64,000 nt of DNA from Cupriavidus phytohabitans. Its GTDB lineage: Bacteria; Pseudomonadota; Gammaproteobacteria; Burkholderiales; Burkholderiaceae. The position numbers were made by a program, and so were the translations under genes. A model generated the notes under the pieces. It saw nothing but the letters and a program-made list of their open reading frames with translations, ran no database searches and was not told the DNA's origin. The stretch spans positions 62,001 to 126,000 of the forward strand of contig NZ_AUFE01000001.1 of assembly GCF_000426345.1 (NCBI RefSeq). The letters run 5' to 3'. Of this stretch, positions 8,695 to 17,598 are shown in pieces. The stretch's first letter is position 1; each line of letters begins with the position of its first letter.

Positions 8695-10077
8695 TCAGGC
8701 CGGCTGCACGCGCGCCAGGCGCGGCGCGTAGTTCGCCACCACGGTCACCAGCAGGTTGACCGCAAGGCTGACCAGGCCGAGGTTGATGCCGCCGAAGTCG
8801 GCCTGCTGTGCGTACAGGGCAATCGCCAGCCCCTGCCCGCTCAGGATGCCGAGCGCAATCGCCATCGGCCGCACCTTCAGCGAGAACAGGATCACGATGA
8901 CGCCGGGGAAGAACTGCGTCACGCCGTAGTAAGTGGTGTTGATCAGCGTCAGCATCAGGTTGGGCGTGGCCAGCGTCATCGCGATCGACAGCACCAGGTA
9001 CACCACGATCACCACCTTGGCCCCCTGCTTCTGGCGCTGCTCGGGCATGCCCGGCAGCAGGTTGCGCGTGACGATCGGGCCGATCGCCAGGCAGATGCCG
9101 GCCAGCACCAGCAGCCCCGACAGCGCCGCGCCGGCGGTCACCAGCCCTAGCAGCCAGTCAGGCAGCAGCCGCACCGCCGCCGCGAAAAACGCTTCGTTGG
9201 GCGAGGCCAGCTGCAGGTTCTGGCTGATCGCGTAGTACGACGCCAGCACCAGGAACGGGTACATCAGCATGTACAGCGGCATTGCCACCTGCGTGCGGCG
9301 GATGGTGTTGGCGCTCCTGGCGGTAAAGAAGTTCTGCACCGCGAACGGCATCACGTAGAAGCCCAGCGCCTGGAACAGCATGGTGCTCATCGAGAAGCGC
9401 AGCTGCGTGTCGTTCATCTGGTTGCTGACCTGCAGGCTGGCGGCATGGAAGACATCGCCCACGCCGGCCTTCCAGCCAACCGCGACGCCGGTGGCGACGA
9501 TCGCCACCACCATCAGGATGTCCTTCAGGATGGCGATGTAGGCCGACGCGCGCACGCCGGAGATGGCGATATAGGTAAAGGCCAGCGCCGCCGAGATCAG
9601 CACCAGGTACACGGGATCGAACTCCCAGCCCAGCCCCTTGAGCGCGGCCACCAGCCCGGTGAACTGCAACTGGCCCCACGGCAGCAGGAACAGGATGGAA
9701 GAACCGGCGACGATCAGTTCCAGCGCACGGCTGCCGTAATGGCCCTTGAACAGGTCGGGCAGCGTGATCGCGTTGTAGCGCGCGCCCGCCTGCCAGATCT
9801 TTGGCCCAAGGAAATAGCCAAGCGGGTAAGCCAGCAGGATGTAGCCGAGGAACCAGACGCCATAGGTCGGCCCCTTGGCATAGATGCCGCCGGGAAAGCC
9901 CACCATGGTGCCGATGCTGTAGATCTCGCCGGCCGCCAGGAAGAACACCAGGTAGGCGCCGAACTGCCGCGACGCGACAAAGAAGTCATGGACGCTCTGC
10001 GCGCCGTGCCCCTTCCTGGAGCGAATGGCGAGATAGAGCGAGAAGACGATAAAGCCGAGGAATACCGCTGTGGTCAT
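8695..10077 (-). CDS. Sodium:solute symporter family protein
   Basis: 460-residue SSS-family permease with about 13 hydrophobic segments, starting MTTAVFLGFIVFSLYLAIRS. The FFVASRQFGAYLVFFLAAGEIYS region is like that of PanF-type and related symporters. It probably imports the substrate of the downstream amidohydrolase together with Na+. The gene is 12 bp downstream of the small DUF3311 gene, a pairing common for such symporters. Substrate unknown. Confidence 0.88.
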   Translation of the reverse strand: MTTAVFLGFIVFSLYLAIRSRKGHGAQSVHDFFVASRQFGAYLVFFLAAGEIYSIGTMVGFPGGIYAKGPTYGVWFLGYILLAYPLGYFLGPKIWQAGARYNAITLPDLFKGHYGSRALELIVAGSSILFLLPWGQLQFTGLVAALKGLGWEFDPVYLVLISAALAFTYIAISGVRASAYIAILKDILMVVAIVATGVAVGWKAGVGDVFHAASLQVSNQMNDTQLRFSMSTMLFQALGFYVMPFAVQNFFTARSANTIRRTQVAMPLYMLMYPFLVLASYYAISQNLQLASPNEAFFAAAVRLLPDWLLGLVTAGAALSGLLVLAGICLAIGPIVTRNLLPGMPEQRQKQGAKVVIVVYLVLSIAMTLATPNLMLTLINTTYYGVTQFFPGVIVILFSLKVRPMAIALGILSGQGLAIALYAQQADFGGINLGLVSLAVNLLVTVVANYAPRLARVQPA

Positions 10078-10089
10078 GGCTGGTCTCCC

Positions 10090-10296
10090 TCACGCTTCAT
10101 GCGCGGCTTCGGCGGCATGGCGGTCGAACAGCAGCCAGCAGGCCAGCATGCAGCCCGAGGTCAGCACGAACCAGGCAAAGATCCAGGCATAGATAAAGGG
10201 CACGCCGAGCACGAAACGCTCGACCGAAGCCACCCAGGGCAAGAGCCCGATCACCCCGATATACGGGATGCCGAGGCCGATGAACAGCTTGAGCAT
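10090..10296 (-). CDS. DUF3311 small membrane protein
   Basis: 68-residue protein with two hydrophobic segments (about 4-22 and 30-56): GLGIPYIGVIGLLPWV and FIYAWIFAWFVLTSGCMLAC. This matches DUF3311 proteins, which accompany SSS symporters and may act as a small accessory subunit. It is the first gene of the operon that runs through the symporter, amidohydrolase and CobW GTPase, and is divergent from a LysR gene. Confidence 0.85.
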   Translation of the reverse strand: MLKLFIGLGIPYIGVIGLLPWVASVERFVLGVPFIYAWIFAWFVLTSGCMLACWLLFDRHAAEAAHEA

Positions 10297-10425
10297 GTGT
10301 TGTCTCCGATGTTTTCCGATAAACGGTGCGCGGTGCCTGCCGCATGGGGCCCGCGCTGGTTTCCGGTCATCATAGGGAGCACCGATGTATGATTCAAATG
10401 CAAATATCTAACCGCTTCCATAACC

Positions 10426-10439
10426 AATCCGCATGGATT
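10426..10439. promoter_or_regulatory. Small dyad at the LysR start
   Basis: AATCC (10426-10430) and GGATT (10435-10439) around GCAT, ending four bases before the LysR start codon in the divergent region shared with the symporter operon (10297-10443). It is short, so it is only a candidate site for autoregulation. Confidence 0.3.
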
Positions 10440-10443
10440 CCGC

Positions 10444-11379
10444 ATGGACACCCAGAAACTTCTGCACCTGCTCGCCATCGTCGAGCACGGCACCTTCTCC
10501 GAGGCCGCACGCGCCGTGCACCTGACCCAGCCCGCGCTGAGCCGCAGCATCCGCGCGCTGGAGCACGAACTGAAAGCGCCGCTGTTCGACCGCGGCGCGC
10601 GGCGCGCGCGCCTGACCGTGTTCGGCGAGCTGGTGGCCGACCGGGCGCGCCGCATGCGGCTGGAAGAACGCCAGTTGCGCCGCGACCTGGAACTGCTGCG
10701 CGGCGGCGAGGAAGGCTCGCTGACGATCGGCGTGGCGCCCGCGCCCGCCGCGCTGCTGCTGACGCCGTTCCTGATCCACATGGCGCAGGCGCACCCGCGC
10801 ATCAAGGTCCGCACCGAAACCGGCGCCACCAGCGCGCTGCTCGACGCGCTGCGGCGCGAGACCATCGACGCCATCGTCGGCGACGCCTACGTACTGCGCG
10901 CCGCCGACGACATCGAACTGGAGCCGCTGGGTGAGCTGCCCGCCGGGCTGGTGTGCCGCGCCGGCCATCCGATCCTGCGCAAGCGCCGCATCGATATCGA
11001 GACGATCCGCGCCTATCCGGTGGCGACCACCACGCTGAGCACCATCGTCAGCCGCCAGCTGGCCGAGCTATGGGGCCCCGAGGCCGCCCCCGACAAGCTT
11101 TTTACCCTGCACTGCGACAACCTTGACATGTTGCGCAGCGTGACGCTTGCCACCGACACGCTGCTGTTCGGCGTGCTGTCGATCACGCGGCAGGAGCGCG
11201 CCGCGGGGCTGATGGCGGAAGTGCCGATGCCGCCCGACCCGCGCCGCTGCGGCCGCTACGGCATCGCGCGCATGGCCGCACGCTCGCTGTCGCCGGCGCT
11301 GGAGGCGCTCTACGCATTTACGCGCGAGCATTGGAAGGAGTTGTCGTCGGCGCCAGCCAGGCAAGGCGCGCGCCGCTGA
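10444..11379 (+). CDS. LysR-type regulator of the symporter/amidohydrolase operon
   Basis: 311-residue LysR regulator starting MDTQKLLHLLAIVEHGTFSEA, with the helix-turn-helix continuing through TQPALSRSIRALEHELKAPLF (to about residue 60) and an effector-binding domain from about 90. It is divergent from the DUF3311-symporter-amidohydrolase-CobW operon, so it is the likely local regulator. The inducer cannot be read from the sequence. Confidence 0.9.
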   Translation: MDTQKLLHLLAIVEHGTFSEAARAVHLTQPALSRSIRALEHELKAPLFDRGARRARLTVFGELVADRARRMRLEERQLRRDLELLRGGEEGSLTIGVAPAPAALLLTPFLIHMAQAHPRIKVRTETGATSALLDALRRETIDAIVGDAYVLRAADDIELEPLGELPAGLVCRAGHPILRKRRIDIETIRAYPVATTTLSTIVSRQLAELWGPEAAPDKLFTLHCDNLDMLRSVTLATDTLLFGVLSITRQERAAGLMAEVPMPPDPRRCGRYGIARMAARSLSPALEALYAFTREHWKELSSAPARQGARR

Positions 11380-11440
11380 CCTGACCGACCTTCGCTTGGC
11401 CTTGATGTATGCTCCGGCTGATCCCCAGCTCAAACCCGGC

Positions 11441-12478
11441 ATGACCGATTCCACGCCAGACCGCCCCCGCCGCCTCACCATCCACGACGTCGCCCGCGCC
11501 GCCGGCGTATCGCTGACCACGGTCTCGCACGCGCTGAACGACCGCGGCGTGCTGGACCCGGCCACGCGCGCACGGGTCAAGCGCATCGCGGCGGAACTGG
11601 GCTACCGGCCCAGCGTGCGCGCGCAGCGGCTGCAGTCGGGGCGCGCCAACTGCATCGCGCTGCTGTCGTCGATGCCGTTCGCGGTGGCGGGCGGCACCTC
11701 GCGGCTGGGTTTCATGATGGAAGTGGCCGCGATCGCGGCGGAAGCGGCGATGGGCCGCGGACTCGGCGTGGTGCTGGTGCCGCCGCTGGAAGGCGCGGGC
11801 GGATTGCTCGATACGCTCGATATCGACGGCGCCATCGTGATCGAGCCGATTGCCGGTGACCCGCATATCGCACGGCTGCGCGAGCGCGGCGTCAGCATCG
11901 TCTCGATCGGACGCGAACCGCTGACCGAAACGCCGGTGCCTTGCGTCGACCTGCAATCGGCCGAAACAGCGCGACTGCTGCTGGAACACCTGCACGGCCA
12001 TGGCCGCCGGCATATCGGCCTGATGATCGGCGCCGCCGCGCGCCAGTCGTACGTGGAAACCGAGCGCGCCTATCGCGAGTTCACGCAGGCGGCCGGCCTG
12101 CCCTGCCATATCGTCAAGGCGCCCGAGGAGCGCGGCGAAGCCGGCGGTGCCGATGCCTGCGCGCAGCTGCTGGCGCAGATGCCGCAGCTCGATGCGCTGT
12201 GCGCGCCGGTGGATGCGTTCGCGGTGGGCGCGATGGCTCACCTGCAAAGCCTGGGCAAGCGCGTGCCCGACGACGTGCTGGTGGTCACGCGCTACGACGG
12301 CATCCGCGCCCGCGGCGCGCAGCCGCCGATCACCGCGGTCAACCTGCACCTGGAACGGGTGGCGTCGCTGGCTGTGGAGCTGCTGTTTGCCCATCTGTCC
12401 GGCGACCGCAGCCGCACGGTGATAGCCGGGCCCGCCCCTGAACTGGTGGTGCGGGCCTCGTCTACGCCAACTGCCTGA
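11441..12478 (+). CDS. LacI-family transcriptional regulator
   Basis: 345-residue repressor. The N-terminal LacI helix-turn-helix is unmistakable (LTIHDVARAAGVSLTTVSHALN, residues 12-33), followed by the hinge (LGYRPSVRAQRLQSG) and a sugar/purine-binding-protein-like domain. Start placed at 11441; upstream in-frame ATG (11405) and TTG codons also exist and no strong ribosome site decides. It is convergent with the nucleobase permease/deaminase/TauE operon, with four bases between stops, and a LacI-type operator lies in front of that operon (16123-16144). It resembles PurR-type regulators, so a nucleobase effector is plausible. Confidence 0.88.
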   Translation: MTDSTPDRPRRLTIHDVARAAGVSLTTVSHALNDRGVLDPATRARVKRIAAELGYRPSVRAQRLQSGRANCIALLSSMPFAVAGGTSRLGFMMEVAAIAAEAAMGRGLGVVLVPPLEGAGGLLDTLDIDGAIVIEPIAGDPHIARLRERGVSIVSIGREPLTETPVPCVDLQSAETARLLLEHLHGHGRRHIGLMIGAAARQSYVETERAYREFTQAAGLPCHIVKAPEERGEAGGADACAQLLAQMPQLDALCAPVDAFAVGAMAHLQSLGKRVPDDVLVVTRYDGIRARGAQPPITAVNLHLERVASLAVELLFAHLSGDRSRTVIAGPAPELVVRASSTPTA

Positions 12479-12482
12479 CTTC

Positions 12483-13190
12483 CTAGCCGCGCAGCAGCAC
12501 CACCGCGCCCGACACCAGCGCGAACACCAGCACGCCGATGCGCAGCATGCGCTGGTTGATGCGCCGGTGCACCAGGTGGCTGGCGACCATGCCGGCGCCC
12601 AGCACCGGCAGCAGGCCGGCGGCGTAGAACACCTGCTCCAGGCCGAGCTTGCCGCTCAGCGCCAGCACCACCAGCGAGATCACTTCGCCGACCAGGAAGC
12701 ACAGCGCCACGGTCGCGCGCAGCGTCGCCACCGGTGCGTGCTGGTAGGCCAGCGCCAGCGGCGGCCCGCCCACGCCGGTGGCGGTCTCGGTGACGCCGGT
12801 GATGAGCCCGGTCGAGGCAAAGGTCAGCCGCCCCGGCGTAAAGGCCGGCGCCAGCAGCAACGCCAGCGCGGCGGCGATGGTGCTGCCCCCGACCAGCGCG
12901 TTGAGCCACGCCATCGGCATCGCCACCAGCACCCACAGCCCGCCGAAGGTGCCCGCCAGCCGCCCGGCGCTGATCCAGCCCGCGCCGCGCAGGTCGATGG
13001 CATGGCGCTCGCGCCAGGCCACGTAGGCATTGAGCGGCAGCATCGCCAGCAGCAATGCGCCCGGCAGCATCGCCGGCGCGGCCAGCGCCAGCACCGGCAC
13101 CACGATCAGCGCGAAGCCCATGCCTGTCGCGCCCTGCACCAGCGCGCCGGTGAAGACCGCCACGCCGACACTGAACCACGTCATGTCCAT
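12483..13190 (-). CDS. TauE/SafE family membrane permease
   Basis: 235-residue protein with about seven to eight hydrophobic segments. The N-terminal FTGALVQGATGMGFALIVVP and the internal LITGVTETATGVGGPPLALA are the two halves of the TauE/SafE repeat. This family exports sulfite or other organic/inorganic anions. The ATG at 13190 is two bases after the deaminase stop, so it is the last gene of the permease-deaminase operon. Longer upstream reading is out-of-family sequence. Substrate unknown. Confidence 0.85.
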   Translation of the reverse strand: MDMTWFSVGVAVFTGALVQGATGMGFALIVVPVLALAAPAMLPGALLLAMLPLNAYVAWRERHAIDLRGAGWISAGRLAGTFGGLWVLVAMPMAWLNALVGGSTIAAALALLLAPAFTPGRLTFASTGLITGVTETATGVGGPPLALAYQHAPVATLRATVALCFLVGEVISLVVLALSGKLGLEQVFYAAGLLPVLGAGMVASHLVHRRINQRMLRIGVLVFALVSGAVVLLRG

Positions 13191-13192
13191 CG

Positions 13193-14656
13193 TCACGCTG
13201 CCTCGCCGGTTGCGGTGGTGGCACCGGCGTGGCGCGCACGGTGCACGTCGGCCGCTTCGTGCAGCTTGCGGATCGGGGCATTGGCGACGGTGTCGGCGGC
13301 CATCGCGTGGATGGCCTGCATCAGCGCGCGGGCATCCCAGTCGGTGGGCCAGCCTTGCCACAGCCGCAGGCTGCCGTCGACAAAGACCGCGCGGATCTGG
13401 TCGCGGTTGGCCAGCCGCACCAGCTCCCAGGTCAGGTCCCATGACGGCGCCAGCTCGGGCACGTCAAGGTCGACCAGCAGGAAGTCGGCGCGCTTGCCCG
13501 CGGCGATCTCGCCGGTCAAGGCGCCCAGTCCCGCGACGTCGGCGGCATCGTGCGTGGCCATGTCGACCCAGCGCCAGCCGGCGCCGCACGACGAATCGCC
13601 CACGCCGATGCCGAAGGCAAAGCGTTGCGCCGACTCGGCGTAGTCGAGCAGGCGGAAAGCGTCGCTGCGGGTGCCGTCGGTACCCAGGCCAAGGCGCACG
13701 CCGAAGGTCGCCATGGTTTCGGCGGGCGCCACGGCGTTGCCCTTCCAGGCACTGGCCACGGGGTTGTAGGCCACGGCCGCGCCGGTATCGGCCAGCAGGC
13801 GGATCTCGTGCGGCGTCACCAGCGTGGCATGCGCCAGCAGCGCCGCCGGGCCCAGCGCGCCGACCGCCGCCAGGTGTTCGATGGGACGGCGGCCGCAGGC
13901 GTTGAGCGAGCGCTCCACCGCCACCAGGTGCTCGTTGGCGTGGGTCTGGAAGATGCGGCCGGATTCTGCGCAGAGCTGGTAGACGTGGTGCAGCATCGCG
14001 TCGGAGGCGACCTCGGGGATCGAGATCGCCAGCGACGGCGCCACCAGCGGGTCGCCGGCGTACTTGTCGAGGTGCGCGGCGGCGCGGCGCAGGATCGGCG
14101 CGGCGTCGAGCGTTTCGGCGCCCGGCTTGTCATTGCAGATCAGCCCCAGCACGCAGCGCACGCCGGCATCGGTGACCGCGCGCGCGATCGCATCCAGCCC
14201 GGCGTCGCTGCGCGTGCCGGCGTCGACCACGGTGGTGAAGCCGCCGCGCAGCGCTTCCAGCGCCGCCAGCCTGGACGACAGGTACAGGTGCTCCGCCGTC
14301 AGGCTGCCCTCCAGCAGCACCCAGACGCGGCGGAAGATCTCCGACGGCTCGCCGAACACCAGCGACTTGCCGAACGACTGGGTCAGGTGGTGGTGCGTGT
14401 CGATCATGCCCGGCATCAGCAGCATGCGCGGCAGCGGCAGGGTTTCAAGCCCCGGGAAACGCCCCCTCACCTCATCGGCGCTGCCCACGGCGGTGAAACG
14501 GCCATCCTCCACGACCACGGCATGCCCGCGCACCGCGCCCTGGCGCAGCAGCGTCCATTCCGGCAGCAGGATGCGGGGTTGCCTGAACAGCTCCGGTTGC
14601 AGTGCCGGAGTATTTTCGCCGGGCCAGGCCGGCAGGATTGCATCGTGTCGAGTCAT
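13193..14656 (-). CDS. ATZ/TRZ-type amidohydrolase, probable nucleobase or triazine-like deaminase
   Basis: 487-residue member of the chlorohydrolase/deaminase branch of the amidohydrolase superfamily. Metal motifs: DTHHHLTQSFG (H88, H90), QTHANEHL in the middle and LGTDGTRSD. The C-terminal part contains GEIAAGKRADFLLVDLD. The operon with an NCS2 nucleobase permease suggests a purine, pyrimidine or triazine substrate and hydrolytic deamination. It is 19 bp downstream of the permease. Related enzymes include guanine deaminase and AtzB; substrate choice is open. Confidence 0.82.
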   Translation of the reverse strand: MTRHDAILPAWPGENTPALQPELFRQPRILLPEWTLLRQGAVRGHAVVVEDGRFTAVGSADEVRGRFPGLETLPLPRMLLMPGMIDTHHHLTQSFGKSLVFGEPSEIFRRVWVLLEGSLTAEHLYLSSRLAALEALRGGFTTVVDAGTRSDAGLDAIARAVTDAGVRCVLGLICNDKPGAETLDAAPILRRAAAHLDKYAGDPLVAPSLAISIPEVASDAMLHHVYQLCAESGRIFQTHANEHLVAVERSLNACGRRPIEHLAAVGALGPAALLAHATLVTPHEIRLLADTGAAVAYNPVASAWKGNAVAPAETMATFGVRLGLGTDGTRSDAFRLLDYAESAQRFAFGIGVGDSSCGAGWRWVDMATHDAADVAGLGALTGEIAAGKRADFLLVDLDVPELAPSWDLTWELVRLANRDQIRAVFVDGSLRLWQGWPTDWDARALMQAIHAMAADTVANAPIRKLHEAADVHRARHAGATTATGEAA

Positions 14657-14675
14657 TGCGATTCAGGAAACGGGA

Positions 14676-16025
14676 TCAGTGCGTGGCGGCGGCATCGTCG
14701 CCGACCGCCGGGGCCGGTGCCGCGGCACGCAGGCCCGTGTGGAAAAACAGGAAGTTGAGCAGCGCGGCGGTGATGGCGCCCATGGCCACGCCGTTGCCGA
14801 CCAGGATGCGCAGGTTGGCCGGCAGGCCGCCGTAGATGCCGGGCACCAGGATCGGCAGCAGGCCCACGGCCAGCGCCACCGCCACGACATACATGTTGGC
14901 GTGATGGCGCAGGTCGACCTTGCGCAGCATGTCGATGCCCATGGTGCCGACGATGCAGAACACCACCAGGCCGGTGCCACCGACCACCGCCTCGGGGATC
15001 GCGCTGATCAGCGACGACACCGGCACCAGCAGCCCGAACACCACCAGGATCGCGCCCGACACCGCGGTGACGAAGCGCGAGCGCACGCCGGTCGCACGGA
15101 CAATCCCGATGTTTTCGCCGCTGGTGATGACCAGCGAGGTGCCGAACATCCCGCCCACCAGCGAGGTGAGCGCATCCGCGCGGATGGTGCGCGGCACGTC
15201 GCGCTGCTGGTCCACCGGCTTGCCAACCGCATCGCTGATCGCCAGCGTCTGGCCGGTGGCCTCCACCATCGAGATCACTGCAAACACCATCAGCGGGATC
15301 GCGGCCACCACGTCGAAGGTCGGCATGCCAAATGGGAACGGCGTGGGCAGCGCGATCACCGGCGTCATCGACACATGGCCGACATGGAAGGCACCGGTCA
15401 GCACCGCCACCAGCGCGCCGCCCAGCAATCCCAGCAGGATCGCCAGCTGCGCCAGCATCCCCGTCAGCAAGCGCGAGGCAGCCACCGTGCAGGCGATGGT
15501 GGCAAACGCCAGCAGCAGGTTGAGCGGATCGACCGTGGCGCCCGCGGCAGGATGGCCGGCGACCAGCCGTCCCGACACCTGCGCCAGGTTGATCGCCACC
15601 AGCAGCAGCATCGTCCCCACCACCACCGGCGGGAAATAGCGCAGGCAGCGCCGGAACACGGGCAGCACACAGAAGTAGAAGACGCCGGTCAGGATCACGG
15701 CGCCGGCGGCGGTCTGCACGTCGGTCTGCTGCGCGATCAGGATGAACAGCACGATCGGCGCGCCGCCGGGCAGCATCACGAACGGCAGCCTGGCGCCGAT
15801 GCCTCGCTTGCCCAGCGACTGCAGCAGCGTGCCCAGCCCGCAGATCACGAAGGTGGCGCTGAGCAGCTGCACCGCCAGCGCCGGCGGGAAGTCGAGCGCC
15901 TTGCTCATCAGGAACACGGACGCGATCGGCGACGCGGCCATGACAAGGACATGCTGGAGGCCGAAAACGAACAGGCGCCGCCATGGCAGCAGTTCGTCCA
16001 CCGGCGCGGGGGCGGCGTGGGACAT
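14676..16025 (-). CDS. NCS2 family nucleobase:cation symporter
   Basis: 449-residue permease with about 12-14 membrane segments. The family marks are visible: FGLQHVLVM (about 20-28) holding the QH motif, and the signature GENIGIVRATG in the second half (E-N-x-G-x4-T-G). It imports xanthine, uric acid, uracil or a related base with a proton. It is the first gene of the operon with the deaminase and TauE protein. The 300-bp upstream region contains a LacI-type operator. Confidence 0.9.
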   Translation of the reverse strand: MSHAAPAPVDELLPWRRLFVFGLQHVLVMAASPIASVFLMSKALDFPPALAVQLLSATFVICGLGTLLQSLGKRGIGARLPFVMLPGGAPIVLFILIAQQTDVQTAAGAVILTGVFYFCVLPVFRRCLRYFPPVVVGTMLLLVAINLAQVSGRLVAGHPAAGATVDPLNLLLAFATIACTVAASRLLTGMLAQLAILLGLLGGALVAVLTGAFHVGHVSMTPVIALPTPFPFGMPTFDVVAAIPLMVFAVISMVEATGQTLAISDAVGKPVDQQRDVPRTIRADALTSLVGGMFGTSLVITSGENIGIVRATGVRSRFVTAVSGAILVVFGLLVPVSSLISAIPEAVVGGTGLVVFCIVGTMGIDMLRKVDLRHHANMYVVAVALAVGLLPILVPGIYGGLPANLRILVGNGVAMGAITAALLNFLFFHTGLRAAAPAPAVGDDAAATH

Positions 16026-16122
16026 AAATAGGCTCCTCGTTTGGTGTGCCGGGCGTTGTGCGGTGGCCGAAGACCAGCCGCTGCGTCTGTGCGCAGTTCG
16101 CCTCAGATGTGATGAAATTCCG

Positions 16123-16144
16123 CTAACAAAAACGTTTTGGTAAG
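16123..16144. promoter_or_regulatory. Candidate LacI-family operator upstream of the NCS2 permease operon
   Basis: A 22-bp near-palindrome with arms CTAACAAAAAC (16123-16133) and GTTTTGGTAAG (16134-16144); 9 of 11 positions pair. The centre is AAAACGTTTT, with the central CG typical of LacI-family operators. It lies 98 bp upstream of the permease start, and a LacI gene sits at the other end of the same operon. Binding is inferred. Confidence 0.65.
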
Positions 16145-16209
16145 TCTAGGGAAAGCGAATCTTTGGCGCAAGCGGTTTCTACCGGCGCCAACAGCGGAGT
16201 TTCCCCTAT

Positions 16210-16226
16210 ATCGATCAAATCGATAA
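16210..16226. promoter_or_regulatory. Dyad upstream of sulfite dehydrogenase
   Basis: Perfect arms TATCGAT (16210-16216) and ATCGATA (16220-16226) with a CAA spacer, 100 bp before the sorA start. A candidate operator; no adjacent dedicated regulator is visible. Apart from this dyad and the LacI-type site, the 300-bp region 16026-16325 holds no gene that I can see. Confidence 0.4.
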
Positions 16227-16325
16227 CTGCTAGCAGGAAAACCCGTTTCACAAGCTAACGCCGTGGGTGCAAAGTGAGCGCCACACCGCATCGCGCACGC
16301 CCCGCGAGCGCCAAGGAGACGCCCC

Positions 16326-17588
16326 ATGCGAGACAAGAACACACCCGCCGACCTTGCCGGCAGCCCCCAGCCTGCCCCCGCCCGCCGCCGCTTTGTCCGG
16401 CATGTTGGCGGGCTGGCGCTGGCCGCCTCACCGCTCGGCGCCCTCGCGGCAAAGGCAACCGACGGCGTCACGCTCGCCGACGGCCCGCGTCCGCTGGTGC
16501 GCTATCCGGGCAAGCGCCCGCTGGTGCGCGTCAGCACCCGCCCGCCGCACCTGGAAACGCCCTTCTCCACCTTCAATGAAGGGCCGATCACGGCCAACGA
16601 CGCCTTCTTCGTGCGCTACCACCTGGCCAATATTCCACTGTCGGTGGACCTGAACACGTACCGGCTGAGTGTGGGCGGCCATGTCGGCAAGCCGCTGCGC
16701 CTGTCGCTGGACGAACTCAAGAAGCTGGCCGACCCGGTCGAGGTGGTCGCGGTGAACCAGTGCTCGGGCAACAGCCGCGGCTTTTCCGAACCGCGCGTGT
16801 TCGGCGCGCAGCTGGCCAATGGCGCGATGGGCAATGCGCGCTGGACCGGCGTGCCACTGCGCAAGGTGCTGGAGCATGCGGACATCAAGGCCAGCGCCAA
16901 GGTGGTGACCTTCAACGGCATGGATACGCCGGTGCTGCCGAGCACGCCGGATTTCCGCAAGTCGCTCGATATCGCGCACGCCATGAACGGCGAGCCGCTG
17001 CTGGCCTGGGGCATGAACGGCGAAGACCTGCCGCTGCTCAACGGCTACCCGCTCAAGCTGGTGGTGCCCGGGTATTTCGGCACCTACTGGATCAAGCACC
17101 TGTCCGAGATTGAAGTGCTCGACCACCCGTTCGAGGGTCATGACGCGTTCTTCATGACCAAGGGCTACCGCGTGCCGGACAACGATTGCCAGTGCGTGGC
17201 CCCCGGCACGCCGGCCGCCAGGACGCGGCCGATCTCGACGCTGGCCGTGCGCAGCTTTATCACAAGCGTGGAGAGCGGCGGCAGGCTGCCGGCCGGCCGC
17301 ACGGTGGCGCTGAAGGGCATCGCCTTCGATGGCGGCTCCGGCATCCGCACGGTCGAGGTTTCCGTCGATGGCGGGCAGAACTGGCAGGCCGCAACGCTCG
17401 GCGAGGACCTGGGCCGCTTTTCATTCCGCGCGTGGCACTTGCCGGTGAAGTTCGACCGCAAGGGTCCCGCCGTACTGATGGTGCGCGCGACCAGCAACAA
17501 GGGCGAGACCCAGCCAGCCAAGGCCAGCTGGAACCCCGCCGGCTACCGCCGCAATGTCATCGAAGCCACGCCGGTCACCATCGCCTGA
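16326..17588 (+). CDS. sorA: Sulfite dehydrogenase, molybdenum subunit (SorA type)
   Basis: 420-residue periplasmic molybdopterin enzyme oxidising sulfite to sulfate. A Tat-like signal (RRRFVRHVGG, 20-29, then a hydrophobic segment to about 42) precedes the oxidoreductase domain. The Mo-ligating cysteine is C146 in VAVNQCSGNSRG. The C-terminal third is a Mo-co dimerisation domain (IRTVEVSVDGGQNWQAA). A cytochrome c gene follows 10 bp later, matching SorAB. ATG at 16326 has AAGGAGA upstream. SoxCD-type sulfur dehydrogenase is the alternative, but no sox genes are present here. Confidence 0.88.
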   Translation: MRDKNTPADLAGSPQPAPARRRFVRHVGGLALAASPLGALAAKATDGVTLADGPRPLVRYPGKRPLVRVSTRPPHLETPFSTFNEGPITANDAFFVRYHLANIPLSVDLNTYRLSVGGHVGKPLRLSLDELKKLADPVEVVAVNQCSGNSRGFSEPRVFGAQLANGAMGNARWTGVPLRKVLEHADIKASAKVVTFNGMDTPVLPSTPDFRKSLDIAHAMNGEPLLAWGMNGEDLPLLNGYPLKLVVPGYFGTYWIKHLSEIEVLDHPFEGHDAFFMTKGYRVPDNDCQCVAPGTPAARTRPISTLAVRSFITSVESGGRLPAGRTVALKGIAFDGGSGIRTVEVSVDGGQNWQAATLGEDLGRFSFRAWHLPVKFDRKGPAVLMVRATSNKGETQPAKASWNPAGYRRNVIEATPVTIA

Positions 17589-17598
17589 GGAACGCGCC

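Noticed and set aside
9445..10392. Long plus-strand frame across the symporter gene
   Set aside because: Mirror of the symporter; no ribosome site, low hydrophobic content and no family signal.
14064..16031. 655-codon plus-strand frame across deaminase and permease
   Set aside because: Antisense to two well-supported enzymes; its repeated Gln/His/Arg composition is the usual artefact of high-GC third positions.
16326..17588. SoxC-type sulfur dehydrogenase
   Set aside because: No other sox genes are present and the cytochrome partner is directly adjacent as in sulfite dehydrogenase; SoxC remains a remote alternative.
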